DNA from: Tribonema minus
Taxonomy: Eukaryota; Sar; Xanthophyceae; Tribonematales; Tribonemataceae
NCBI GenBank assembly: GCA_017506865.1
Contig: JAFCMP010000035.1
Span: 124,001-188,000, forward strand
Direction of reading: 5' to 3'
DNA length: 64,000 bases
A model generated the notes under the pieces. That model made no database searches and was not told the origin of the DNA. It saw only the letters and a program-made list of their open reading frames with translations. A program made the translations under genes and the position numbers. Positions within the stretch are counted from its first letter, which is position 1, and each line of letters opens with the position of its first letter. Shown here one piece after another: positions 1 to 12,600 of the stretch.

Positions 1-214
1 ATGAGAGCATTTTGAATGATGCAGGCCTGCCTGCACACGAGAGGAAGGGGCTTGCGTACGTGATCAGGAGCCCACCAACTGTCACTTTGATGGAAGACAT
101 CAGATGATTGAACTGACCATCTTTTGTGAACAATCATTGCAGCTGTCAATGTTCAGATCCTCTCTAATCAGCCCATTGGCACTTGCAGTTTGCTCTGACG
201 CGACATCAACGCAC

Positions 215-530
215 CAAATACGAAAGCCCCGATGCCTCGCTGCCGCATGGATGCCGCCTTCAGCGCATCAGTGCAGGTGCCGTACACCTGCCAGCCCTGC
301 CGCTTCATGTGCAGTGCGAACGCGGTGCCAATGTATCCTAGTCCGAATATGAACAGCTTCGGCTTGCCTCCACCGCTCGCAGCTGGCTCGGGCGAGGCCG
401 CCGAGCTTATGTCAACATCAACAGCGTGCAGACATGACGATGCACCCCTGCAGGCGCTGGGAGACCAGCGCAAAGCGCCGACCACGCTGCAGCACACCAG
501 GAAACAAGCCTGCAGACAAGCGGCCCGCAT
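215..530 (-). CDS. Rossmann-fold SDR/NAD-epimerase-like protein, first exon (partial)
   Basis: This is the first exon of a minus-strand gene that leaves the window on the left. The ATG is at 530, and the exon ends at 215 before a GTGCGT donor (intron from 214 down). The protein opens with a hydrophobic, cysteine-rich signal-like segment (about residues 1-20, MRAACLQACFLVCC...). A low-complexity linker follows, then a nucleotide-binding beta-alpha-beta unit from about residue 57. This unit has the glycine motif FGLGYIG, followed by helix and strand residues typical of extended SDR/YeeZ-like NAD(P)-binding proteins. The leader suggests secretion or plastid import, but that is an inference. Catalytic residues lie in exons outside the window, so the reaction cannot be named. 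Its start codon is 109 bp from the start of the divergent helicase gene, so the two probably share a promoter. Confidence 0.7.
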
Positions 531-639
531 GGCGGCGCTAAATACGCAGGGATCCCCACTTCAACTTCAACGCTTGAAGTTGAGAGGAGAAGGAAAATCC
601 ATAGTGAGTTTACACAGGCATCATCTGGCAGCATCAACC
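531..639. promoter_or_regulatory. Bidirectional promoter with a perfect inverted repeat
   Basis: Only 109 bp separate the ATG of the minus-strand SDR-like gene (530) from the ATG of the plus-strand helicase gene (640), so transcription in both directions must start in or near this segment. At its centre lie TCAACTTCAA (561-570), a CGC spacer and TTGAAGTTGA (574-583), a perfect 10-bp inverted repeat. The core octamer AACTTCAA/TTGAAGTT recurs at about 25 other non-coding places in the window. No TATA box is obvious. Regulatory function is inferred from position and symmetry. Confidence 0.6.
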
Positions 640-3600
640 ATGCGACGGAATCGAGGCGGCATGAAGGGTGGCATCTCATTTCAGAAAGCGGGCACAGGTG
701 AAGCCTACAACGCCAGCACCGCCAGGCCTACGGCAGCGAGAGCACCTGTCGCGGCACAGAGCGCGAAGCCTGCCGGAGCTTTTGATGACGAGGCATCTTT
801 GCGGGAGAGGTAAGCGACACGCATTCCGCATGCAACGGATCTCGTTGACCAGACGCGATTGCCGCTGCTGCTTGCAGCGTTCTGTGCCAAAAACCCTCAA
901 GCTAGCGCTCACTTCGCCTGACTTGCATCCCGTCGAAGAGTTGCAGTTTCCGATCGATTGCAAAGAATTGCAGCAACCTCACATTGCATCAAATCCTACA
1001 AGACTACGCTCGTGTCAGCACCCACAATTTGCAGGCAACACCCGCGGCACTCTTGAACACGGAACATGACAGTCCATCCTTTGCTGCCCGCATGGTGTCC
1101 GCAGCTACCTGGCCAGTGCCCGTGGCAAGCTGCAGACGACAAAGAGTTATTTCGATGACTCGGACGACGAGCCGCCTGCGCCGGCGCCAGGTGCTGCGGC
1201 GCCAGCAGCGGATGAAGTGGACCCTCTGGATGCGTTCATGGCAGGTGAGAGAGCAGCGGCGCTGAGTGGCCTTTTCGATGTACTTTACAGTGTCCTTGCA
1301 GGCACACCAATTTTGTAAATTTCTGCTTTCATCTGGTCGTCCAGTCTAGTGTGCCCACTTACTGTCATGTACTCATGTACTTGAGCAACCCAGTGGTGGG
1401 TCGCATGCGCCACCTAAACGCAAACAGCCCGTGTCAGCATGCATGGTCAATGACACGCTGTCACCAGTCAAATACGATGCAGGCAGGCAGATTGGGAGGG
1501 GCCGTCATTTGCTAGACTGCAAATCTTGAAGTGTAAACCTCAACCCGACATCACCATCCTGTTCACATTGTTGTGACTTTCCCCCATGTCACTGTGAGTC
1601 CTTTTACACAAAATGGCGATATGCATGCAGAATCGCATCTATGTGATGGTACCGCATTGTGGATGCCGCATAACGGCACTTGAAGTTGTAAGCCTGTGTG
1701 GATTTTGTACTAGCCCCCCAATTTCCCCACAAAAGCTCGTTTTGCTAGGGTGATGTAAGAATAGTAGTGGGCATTGCAAGTACGATAGAATTCCTGCAGC
1801 CACATACATGCATATACATTAGCGCCTGAGTACTCAAAAGCTGACATACTGCCCTCTGCGCTGGTCCAGCGGCATCGTAGACATGTGCGCTGCTGCGCAA
1901 ACAGACTGCTCGCTGCAGCTGCGTTCAGCGCGACTCCTCAGGTGGCACGCCGTCGCGCACACCTCCCCCCTCCCTCGTTTTGCCCCCAGCGCGCACTAGT
2001 AGTCTAAGATGCTGCCCACTAACCCCCCCCCCCCCCGCCCACCCGCCCCCTGCGCATTTCGCACGCCCCCCCCCCTCTCCGCGCACGCGCAGGCGTCGAG
2101 GAGAAGGTGAAGGCGGAGGAGGCGACGGCGGGCGCGGAGAAGGAGAAGCCCGCATTCCTGGACGAGCAGGAGCGCGACACTGTGCCAGAGGAGGGGTGGG
2201 GCGAAGAGGAGGCGTCAGAGGAGGGGGACGGCGGCAGCAGCGTGAGCGGGGGGGTGGACGCGGACGGGTACCCCCTGGGGCGCGTGCCGGAGGAGCGCAA
2301 GGTGCGCGGCGCTTTTTCGCGATTGTTGAAGTTTCCGTGTTGAGCTCGGTTTCACTTGCTTTTTCAGAGTGTCCGGTACAGGGTTTCAAGATCCTGCCAC
2401 AATACCTGTAAGTGTGGAAGTTGCATAGTCTAGTTGCCGCCAGCAGCGACGCGGGGATAAAGCGCATATGGCGCCGAAAGCCAGAGGCGCCCTCGTCTGC
2501 TCCCACAAGTCTGGACAACCTGTGGCTGGGCTGGCAAGACGGCTGAAAGGCTGCAGTGCTCAGTCTATTGATGGCGGTCGTGCATGCATGCCAGCATCAC
2601 TTCGACAATAGTTTCAGGTCATGTCTGACAGGAGACATCTTGCAATGCCTGTGTGTGGGTCTCTGCTAGTGCCAGCTGCAGATGCATTACAATTCGCAGC
2701 GCCAGCCAATCATGCAGCCTTGTCCACCGATGATATATGCAGCATACGGTAGTACCATGTAGGAATTTGGTGCGGGCTTGTCAAGTGTAATTGCGATACC
2801 AAAGTGGGCTCAGTACCCTGTGATCTACAAATCTGTCAATCTTATGAAAGAGTACTTGATGTTGAAGTTCTGTGAACAGATTGAAGTGCTGCCACTTTTA
2901 ACATTCGGGCACTGGGGGTACTGCTGGCGATCAAGGGGGGGGGGGGGGGATGTGCAGTCTGCAGCGGCAAGGATTGGATTAGATACTTCTTACTTACCGT
3001 CGGCCTGTGATGCCGTGATCTGAACGGCACTGCCCTGGCCACGCGCCTCTGGCTTCAAATACGCAGCAAGCAGAGCGGCACGTCATGCGATGCAGGTGGC
3101 GTTGTATGTGGGGGCAAACGCCGTTTTCCTTTGAATACGGTTCCATCCGTGTAGATTGTTTGTATGAAGCAGCCCCTCGCCGATGAACAAATTTTGATGA
3201 CTGAAGCAACATGAAGCATTATCCAATGTGTCTTCTTCGAATTGAGAGTATTGCAGCTCCAAGGTGAAGCTTGCAACGTCCTTCTGGCCTGCTATTGTCT
3301 ACAGGCATGACGTAAGGTCTGTCGTCATGGCACGTCAGAAATGCATTCCTGCGCGGCTGTACATAACGTAGCTGGCATCAGGCGCCGCCGAGCTTCACCC
3401 TGAGCAGGTGATGTGTGCGGCGCACCCCACGCCTCGGCCGGCGCCGGCAATGATTGCCGGCCGTCGAACCCCTGCAGAATTGCACACTGCGCAGCTCGCT
3501 GGCCGCACACGCCGCTCGTGAAACGGTCTCGCACAGACCACCACCACAGTTTCACACCATTTCCCCCTTCTTACTGAGCGCTGCCTCGGCGGCGGCGCCG

Positions 3601-6600
3601 CCAGATCATTGAGCCGCTGCCGGCCGTGGACCAAAGACGCCTGCAGAATTGCACAGTGCGCAGCCCGCTGGCCTCACACGCCGCGCATGAACCGGCATCG
3701 CACAGACCACCACCGTTTCAAACCGCTTCCCCCGTCTCACTGAGCGCTGCCTTACAACGAAGCGCGTGCTCCGCGCCTCTGCGCCGCCGGCAGATCATCG
3801 AGGCGCTGCCGGCCGTGGACTAATCGCCTGCGGCATTGCAGATCACGCAGCTCGCTGGTCGCAGGCGCCGCGTGTGAAACGGTATCGCACAGACCACCAC
3901 CACCATTTCACACCGTTTCCCCCTTCCTACTGAGCGCTGCCTCATCACGCAAGGACTGTTCCGCGCCTCGGCGGCGCCGCCAGATCATCGAGGCGCTGCT
4001 GCCGGCCTGCACCAACAACGCCCTGCCAAATTGCACAGTGCGCAGCTCGCTGGCCTCACACGTGCCGCTCACGAAACGGTATCGCACAGACCGACACCAT
4101 TTCCCCCTTCTCACTGAGCGCTGCCTCACAACGAAGCGCATGCTCCGCGCCTCGGCGCCGCCGTCAGATCATCGGGGCGCTGCCGGCCGTGTACTGATCG
4201 CCTGCGGCATTGCAGATCGCACAGCTCGCTGGCCGCGCGCGCCGCATGTGAAACGGTATCGCACCGACCACCACCACCATTTCACACCATTTCCCCCTTC
4301 TCACTGAGCGCTGCCTTACAACGAAGCGCGTGCTCCGCGCCTCGGCGCCGCCGTCAGATCATCGAGGCGCTGCCAGCCGTGGACCACGCGGCCATGGACT
4401 ACGAGCCGTTTCGCTACCATTTCACACCATTTTTCCCTTCTTACTGAGCGCTGCCTCACCATGCGCACTGCTCCGCGCCGCTGCGCCGCCAGATCATCGA
4501 GGCGCTGCCGGCCGTGGACCACGCGGCCATGGACTACGAGCCGTTCCGCAAGGACTTCTACCGCCCCACGCCGGATGTCGCGGGCATGCTCAACAGCGAG
4601 ATCATGTACCTGCGCGAGGAGCTGGAGGTGCGTACCGTATGTATGTATGTGTCGCATCCACGCGCGCGCGTGGGACCAGTGTAGCGCGCTCTGCGGGCGC
4701 GGTTCCGCGCCGCGAGCCGCGGGCGTGCGGGTCCGTTGCTGCTCCCTGTGCTGTAACTACTTCACAAACATGGAGGCGGCTGTTCAATCGTCGATACGCA
4801 GGGGCGCGGGTTGCTTAGCGCGGGACTGCACCTCAGCGGAGCCGCATGCATTACCTGCGACTCTCCTCCCTCCTCACTGCATCACGGCAGATCGTCGCTC
4901 TCTCGGGCGTGCACGTTCATTCGCCGGGAGCGTCAACTTCACATGCTGCACTTCACCTTTGTTCTAGTGCACTTTTCGTCGCTGCGCGCAAGTGACGGCG
5001 ACGTACGTGCCTGCGCCCATCCGCAGCTTCATGCAGGGGCCTTGATGCACGCAGGCGCCAGAACCACCCGCTTCTGCTGTACGCGTACCTGCAGCATGGT
5101 CAGTCGTCACTCACTGTGGCACATATCCATCTGCCAGGAAGCGTCAACAAGGAGCGTCAACTTCAAATTCACCCTCCTGTTCACGCAGGTGACGGTGGAG
5201 GGGCGCGACGTGCCGGCGCCGATCCGCAGCTTCACGCAGGCGGGCTTCAGCGACGAGCTGCTGTCGGAGATCATCAGGCAGGCGAGTACACGTTCCGCTG
5301 CTTGCATGCACGTGTTGAGACTACAGCCTTGGCGAAGCACTGACTCAAGCGTCTTGTGCAGCCTTCATGTGTTTTGTGATTGACCTCGCCATGCGTGTCT
5401 TGTTTCTATCGAGACTGTCGGGCAGGCGTGCGCTTGCGGCCCTCACGAACGCGGCCGCGCACCCCACCCCGTCCGTGCTAACTGCGACTATTCTGAAGCA
5501 GACCAGGCCCCATTCACATGGTCACAAAGTGCATGCGCGCGTCGGCACGGGTGCGTTGGCGCGGCTTCAACGCGTCGTCCTCGACTTGTACAGATGCGTT
5601 GCTGATGACGCTGTGCGACGCATAGCAGGCCGATCCATCAAGTGCATAGAGCCGGCAGACCGCGTGTGCTGCGCTGCCGCTTCCACCGACCCCCCCCCCC
5701 CCCCCCCCCCCCCCCCTGCAGCGAACCGCGACCCTGAGCGATGCTACACCCGCCCCCCCCTCCCCCCCCTTTCCGCCCTCCACTACCACACCAAAAGCAC
5801 CCCCTGGGCCACAAGCCGCCATCCTGAACCATGCCCCCCCCCGTCCCCCCTTCCCCCCATGCCGCCGCAGGGCCTTGAGGCGCCCACGCCCATCCAGGCG
5901 CAGGCGCTGCCCGTGGCGCTGTCAGGGCGCGATCTCATCGGCGTCGCCAAAACGGGCTCCGGCAAGACGTTCGCGTTCGTCTGGCCCGTCCTCGTCCACG
6001 TCATGGCGCAGCGCGAGATAGAGGACGGTGGGTGAAGTAGGGATGAAATGCGCGCGCAGCAGCACTCAGCGTGCAGGCGCGCGCAGCGTGTAGGCGCGCG
6101 CAGCGTGTCCGGCGGCGCGACCGCAGCGGTTCCCCCGCATAGTCAAGTTCAAGTGGGGAACGTCACCTTCGCTGCAACTGTTGACCTCAACTTGTCAGTT
6201 GTCGTGGCCGCGTGCGTGTCGCAGGCGTGCGTGCTGCGGCGGCGGACCGTTCGCACCAAACGCCTGTTGACGGCGTAGGCACGCTGCCAGTCCACGCGAT
6301 ATGAGAGCACGCGCGTTGCCTGGGTCTGCCGCGCGCTTTGCCCGCTCTCGTGCGCCGCAGCGTCGTCGTGCTCACTGCCACGGGCCTTGCGAGGTGGCAG
6401 CACTGCTGCGCGGCTTTGTCTGGCGTTCTTCTGCAGCGGTGCTGGCCGAATGTCAGGCCTTTGTTGTCCCTCTGCGGTTTGAAGCTCTCTTGATAACTTG
6501 GGCGTTCAATGATGTGACAAGCGGTGACAGGCGGCTCGTTGCCGCTGTCGATCGAGCGCCTGCACCTGCTTCTTCACTTAGGGTTAGGGGTAGGGTTACG

Positions 6601-9600
6601 TTAGGTTAGGGTTAGGTATCATCATGCGTCGTGACCTCGCTCATGGCATCCTCTTGGCGACTCCGAAACACGTCCGCATCGCCGCCCGCTCCTGTCAAAT
6701 CATACCGCAAAGCACTCCTGTGAGCGCCTCTACTCTTGCGAAACCATATCCACACTCTCATCATCCTTCGCACGCGCGAGCAGCCACACGCGACACGCAG
6801 CAGGCAACTGACCACTTGTGACGATATTCCGACCTGCCATCCTTGCATAACCGTCTCCACAACTTCATTCCTCACACGCGAGCAGCCACACGCGACACGG
6901 AGCGGACAACTGACCGCTTGTGACTATATTTCGACCTGCCATTTGCGCTGCCGCAGGCGAGGGCCCCATCGCCGTGATCCTGTCGCCGACGCGCGAGCTC
7001 GCCACGCAGATCCACGGGCAGGCCAAGAAGTTCGCCAAGCAGCTGGGCGCGAACGTGAGCGCGCACTTGCGAACGCCGCATGAGCGCTGCCGCACCCCTC
7101 GCTCGCATGCTCGTCCGTCGCGGCGGCTGCTTCGATCGCGCCACACGGTGATCGCACGTCGGACAAGTGTGTCCCCCGTGGGCTCGTGCGCGCGCGCGCG
7201 CCGCCTCTGCGCGTCTGCGTCTCTCGCGTCTACCGCGCGCTGCGTGGTGCGCAGGCACCAGTGAACTGCAGCGCTGGCGGCGCACCGTCGATGCAAGAAT
7301 ATCTGCATGGCGAGAATACCGGCGGCTGCGCGTGGCCCGCGTCCCTCCTCGCCACCCATCCCCAACCCCCCTGATGCCCCCCCCCCCCCCCCCCCCCCCC
7401 CCCGTGCAGGTGTGCGCCGTCTTCGGCGGCGCCGGCAAGTGGGAGATGCAGAAGGCGCTGCGCGAGGGGCCCGAGATCGTGGTCGCGACGCCTGGGCGCC
7501 TCATCGAGATGATCAAGATCAAGGCCACCAACCTCGCGCGCTGCACGTGCGTCGTGCTGGACGAGGCCGACAGGTGCGCGCGCTTGCTGGTGCGCAGTGG
7601 TAGAGTGCTGGGCGTTGGCGCATGCGCGCAGGCGGAATGCGCGCCACTCGACCGACAGATTTGTGTGTGCGCGCGTGCGTGTGCACGCATGCGCCCTCAG
7701 CACGCGCTTCTCGGGCAACGCCTCAGTCGGCTGGACGCTGCCCACGCGCGCTGCAGTCGTCCGCCGCACGGCACACTCACACTTTGACTCGCGACGGAGA
7801 CGAGACCGTGGTTGAAAGTTCGGGTGCGGACGTCGCCGCGCACTGCTGGCGCCGTGCGCGCGCGCCGCGGCAGCGCGGCGCCTTTTTGGAGCAAGCTGGC
7901 GCGCCGCATGCAGCGCCGTCGCGGCGTCGCGGCGTGCTGTCGCCTGCTGCTGAAGAGGCAGCTGATGCCATGCTGCTGGCGTGCACTCAGCGGAGGCGGG
8001 GGAGTGCACCCCCGCTCACGCGCTCGAATTACGCATTTTGCATGTATGCACACGCGCTGGCTCGCACCACGGCTGTTGTGGCCAGCGCGGTCGGCGCGCA
8101 TGCTCGAGTGCGGCACCTTCAATGACGGCCTGCGCGCGATGACTGCCTGCGCGGCGCGCCTGAACAAGGAAGTGCATGGCAGAGGCGAGCCCTGAATGCC
8201 GATGCGCGCGTCTGCATGCTGCGGGCGGCGGTCTGCCGAAGCCGTTGCGGCACTGCAGCGCCCGCGCCGCTGTGCGCAAGGCAGCTCCGCACGCCAGATT
8301 AGGCTGCCCCGCACACCTCGCTGCTTCGGCTCGCCTTGCAATGGACGACCCGCCGATGACCCTTGTTCTCTACTCCCCCCCCCTCCCCCCCCTTTCCCTC
8401 TCCCGCAGGATGTTTGACCTGGGGTTCGGCTACCAGATGCGGTCCATCGTGGACCAGGTGCGGCCGTCGCGCCAGACCATGCTCTTCAGCGCCACCTTCA
8501 AGCGCAAGGTGCGTTGGCGCCTCGCCGTCCGGTGTGCTGCGCAAGCCGCGTGTTGCGTCGTTGAAGATTATGACTCTTCGCCCGCCGTCTGTTTGGCCGT
8601 CGCGGGCGCGGCGGTCCACCTTCATAAAATGCAGCATGTGTTCTCGCGCACCGCTTCCGCTGCGTGTCCGTGCGCGGCGCTGGACTGAGCGACTTGCACG
8701 TTGCGCCCCCTACGCTGCGCTGCGCTGCGCTGCATCCCATTGCAATCGCGACTGCGCAGGTGGAGCAGCTCGCGCGCATATACGGTAACTGCAGAAACTG
8801 CTCGCTGCCATGGACAACGCATGCATGCCAACAGCCGTCACCAGGGGCCACCGACGCCTTCCTCCTCGCGCCCCTTGCGCTTCGCTGCGCCGCACCGCGT
8901 TGCATTCGGTTGTCACCACGCGCCTCCGTCAATGCCGCGCCCGGACTCAATGCTGCACAGTTCTTAGCCATTTGCTGCTGCCGCCACTGTCACCTCTCGC
9001 GCACCGCTTCCGCTACTCCCCCTTGCGCGTCGCGCCGGACTGACGGCAGCGCCTGCCTCCCTGCGCCCCTCACCCTGCGCCGCGCTGCATTGCATTGGAT
9101 TTGGATTGCGCCGCTTACACTGCGCTGCGCTGCACCGCGTTGCATTGGGTTGTCGCGCAGGTGGAGCAGCTCGCGCGCGACGTGCTCACGGACCCCGTGC
9201 GCATCAACGTCGGCCACGCGGGCGCCATGACGTCCAACGAGGACATCCGCCAGGTCGTGCACGTCCTGCCGAGCGACGCCGCCAAGTGGTCGTGGCTCAC
9301 GAGCGAGGTGCGTCTCGTCGCAGCACCGCTCAGCATCACCTGCTGCCGCTTTCCATCATGCCACGGCGGCGGCGGCGGCGCGCGGCGTGCAGCAGCGGCG
9401 GCGCTTGTGCTTGCGATGCGGCAGCTGGCCGTGCGACAGGAGCGATGTACATGCATAGTTCCTGCTGCGCAGCACAGCAGCAGCAGCAGCAGGAGCAGCG
9501 CTCAACGCCGCCCCATTGCTGCGCGCAGCTGATCGCCAGCAGCATGTGCAGCGCCGCGCATGGCGCTCATGCAGATGTCGTGAGCGTTTGCCGCGGCGCG

Positions 9601-12600
9601 CCGCCCCGCCGGGCAGAAGCGCTTACACTGCTCTGTGCCAGATTGCTACTCATATGTGTTTCATATGATGCATACCGCGACGCGTGGCGCGCAGCGTTCA
9701 TCACTCCCAGGGCAGCAGCTGCTCAGTCGGGCAGGCGCGCTCCGCGGCGAACCGCTGTGCTCAAGCGCAGAGCATGAGCGGTCTGCATACTCAGACAGGC
9801 TAACGAAAGCGCTTCTGACGCGTGCGCACGCTCATCGGGGGGGCGCGCAACAGGTCACGCGCTGCCATCACCCCGGACACGCCTGCACGCGCAGCTAACG
9901 CCCTGCTCCGTCACTTTTACGGTTGAGCCGCACTGCGCTCAGCATTGCCGGCGCCGAGTGCCGGCGCCTCTCGGCACCCTGGAGGGCTGCAGCGCGAGGC
10001 AGCAGCGCTCAGTAGACTTCAATTCATCGTCTGCTGCGCTGAGCGAGAGACCCGCGGCTTCACGCATCCCATTGCACTGCCATGCTGCGCTGCTGCCGCT
10101 GTCCGCGCAGCTGCCCGGGTTCGTGGCGAACGGCAAGGTGCTCATCTTTGTTAGCAGCAGGGCCGGCTGTGAGGAGCTCTGCAAGTCGATCGCCAAGGAC
10201 CGCCGCCTCCAGGTGGAGGTGGGCTCCATACACGGTGAGCGCCGCAGCCGGTTGTGCGGTCTTTAACTGCCGCTTGCAGTAGCCGCGTGGCCGCAGTCGT
10301 TGTAGTGTAGCGCAGTCGTCATAGCGCAGCGCGCTGCTGCCCTGGACCATGCGCGTCTGCCGCGCCGGTGCACAAGTGTAACGCGACGTGAGCTGCCCAA
10401 CCATTAGGGTCGGGTGAAGAATTATTGCAGGCAGGAGCGTGTGAGGCACCGCGTCTGCACAGCCCCCAACCTGCCCTCAGCGAATTGTCATTTACCTCGC
10501 AAATTGTACCTCTAATTCAAACCCCGGGTGCACCCTGAACCCCCACCGTCTTCATCAACTACTCCTTGGCTACTGCACGCAGGAGGGGCTATTAGTCCAC
10601 ACGTATAACGTGCACCGCGGTGGCACCGATACGCGCGCTTTGCGCCAGAGCAGTCCAGCTGTCGACAGCGCCACCGCAGCTGCATATTTGTGTCGCCTCG
10701 ACCGTTCTCGCGTGCAGTGTGCACTCTCACTTTGTTGCAACAGCGCCGCACTGACTGCACTTGCGCACCGCCCTGACCGCTTGCGTGTGCGCGCGTGCCG
10801 CAGGCGACAAGGACCAGACGGACCGCGAGACGACGCTGCGCGCGTTCCGCCAGGGCAAGATCAACGTGCTGGTGGGCACGGACGTCGCTTCCAGAGGTCT
10901 TGATATCAAGGTGTGTGTGGCAGCGCTCCGTACCCCCCCCCCCCCCCCCCTCCCCCTTTACGTGCGCCTCAAGGCCCACTTCAGGGGGTGTGGAAGTGGC
11001 TTGGAAGCGGACTTGAAACGCGGCATGCGTCTGCTTAGCGCGTGCGACGTCGTGAGCGAGGCCGGCGTGCGCACCGCCACGGTTGTGAAAGCCGGGGGGG
11101 GGGGGGGGGGACAGGGGCATTGAGCACCGTCTCAGCGCTCCGCCATCCGCGCCAGCATCGCCCAGTATCACCCTTGCAGTGGGCGCAGATGCAAGTTCCT
11201 GCAATCGTTGATGGAGGTGCCAGCCCTGGGTGTGACAGGTTCGGTGCCGCGAGCATTCCCCATCGTCCAGCTGCAGATGCATTGTGCATAGCTACCGCAT
11301 GTATGTTTGCGACTGCTCGAATGTGTCAATGATTGCTCTGAGGCGCCACCAGCGCAGGCGGAGACCCTCCCCCTCTCGCTCACTTCATGCTGCACTGTAT
11401 CCGAGCGCTGATGCAACCCCCCCCCCCCCCCCCCCTCCCCTGCCCCCTTCTGCGTGCAGGACGTCAACACGGTCGTCTCGTACGACATGGCCAAGAACAT
11501 TGAGACGCACATCCACCGCATCGGCCGCACGGGGCGCATGGGCAAGGAGGGCGTACACCCCGGCGCCGCGTACACGCTGTTCACGCCCAAGCACGTGAGT
11601 GCGGCCCTGTGGTGTACCTCAACTTGCAGTAGCAATTAACGTCGTGTGTGCGGAGAGTGCACTTCCACGTATGCCTGGCAGGCGCAGCTGTACAGCCCGC
11701 TGCTGCTGCTTCGCACGCTGCGACAAGGGTGGCGCCGGTGACGGTTGCTGCGAGTGTCAAGACTGATGTCGCTGTGTGGGTACCTGCTAGCGCTGTCACA
11801 CATGGGCATTGGGCATGCGTTGGTGCGCCATGGTGATGCCACGTGTGCAGCGAGCTGTGATACCACGTGTGCAGCGAGCAACAGCGCACGAGCGTGCGGT
11901 GCGGCAAGATGGTAGCCATGAGCGCCGGGCGCAGCGCTCACCGCACCACTACCATCCGCTTTGGCGATTCAAGAAGAGCCAGTTTGAGTCCCAAGGCGGC
12001 GCAGGTGCACGCCGAGTGCGCGCTGCGCCGGTCACCGCACACGCCGCACATAGGACAGTGCTGCATTTTCAGACTGCGAACACAGCGCCGTCCTTCTCCG
12101 AGGCTGCAATTCAGCGCCACTCACTCCGCTGCTGTAGAACGAACGCGCCGACACGCATGCCGCCGGTGCTGGCACGCCTCCGCTGACGCGCCCCTGCTGC
12201 CGCGCGCGCGCGCACAGGCACCACTGGCGGCGGACCTCGCCAAGCACCTGCACGCCGCCAACCAGCCCATCCCACCCGCGCTGGAGCAATTAGCCGGGCC
12301 CAATCTGCACCTCGGTGGCGGCGGCGGCGGCGGCGGCCACAGAGGCAGCGGCGGCGGCAGCGGCGGCGGCGGGGGCGGAGGGGGGCAGAAGCGCGGGGGG
12401 CTCGGCTCGAGCGACGCGCCGCGCGGCGCAGTCATAGCGGCGCCGGGGTTCGGGGCGGGGGCGAAGAAAGGGTGGACGCCCAGGGGGGCGGCGATACCGC
12501 CGCCGACGTCCATGGGCTTTGTGCCTGCGTCCGCAGCCTCGCAGCAGCAGCAGCAGCACCACCACCAGCCAACGCCGCCGCCGCCGCCGCGCTCGCCCAT

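Noticed and set aside
3420-4492. CRISPR-like regular repeat spacing
   Set aside because: Units are 135-191 bp, diverged, lack unique spacers and clearly derive from a eukaryotic intron-exon boundary.
6580-6617. Chromosome end from TTAGGG repeats
   Set aside because: Tracts are short, degenerate, on both strands and inside introns of intact genes.
7230-8009. Minus-strand 259-residue frame antisense to helicase exon 8
   Set aside because: It is Arg/Ala/His-rich shadow coding over an intron and a real exon, with a poly-Gly run from the poly-C tract.
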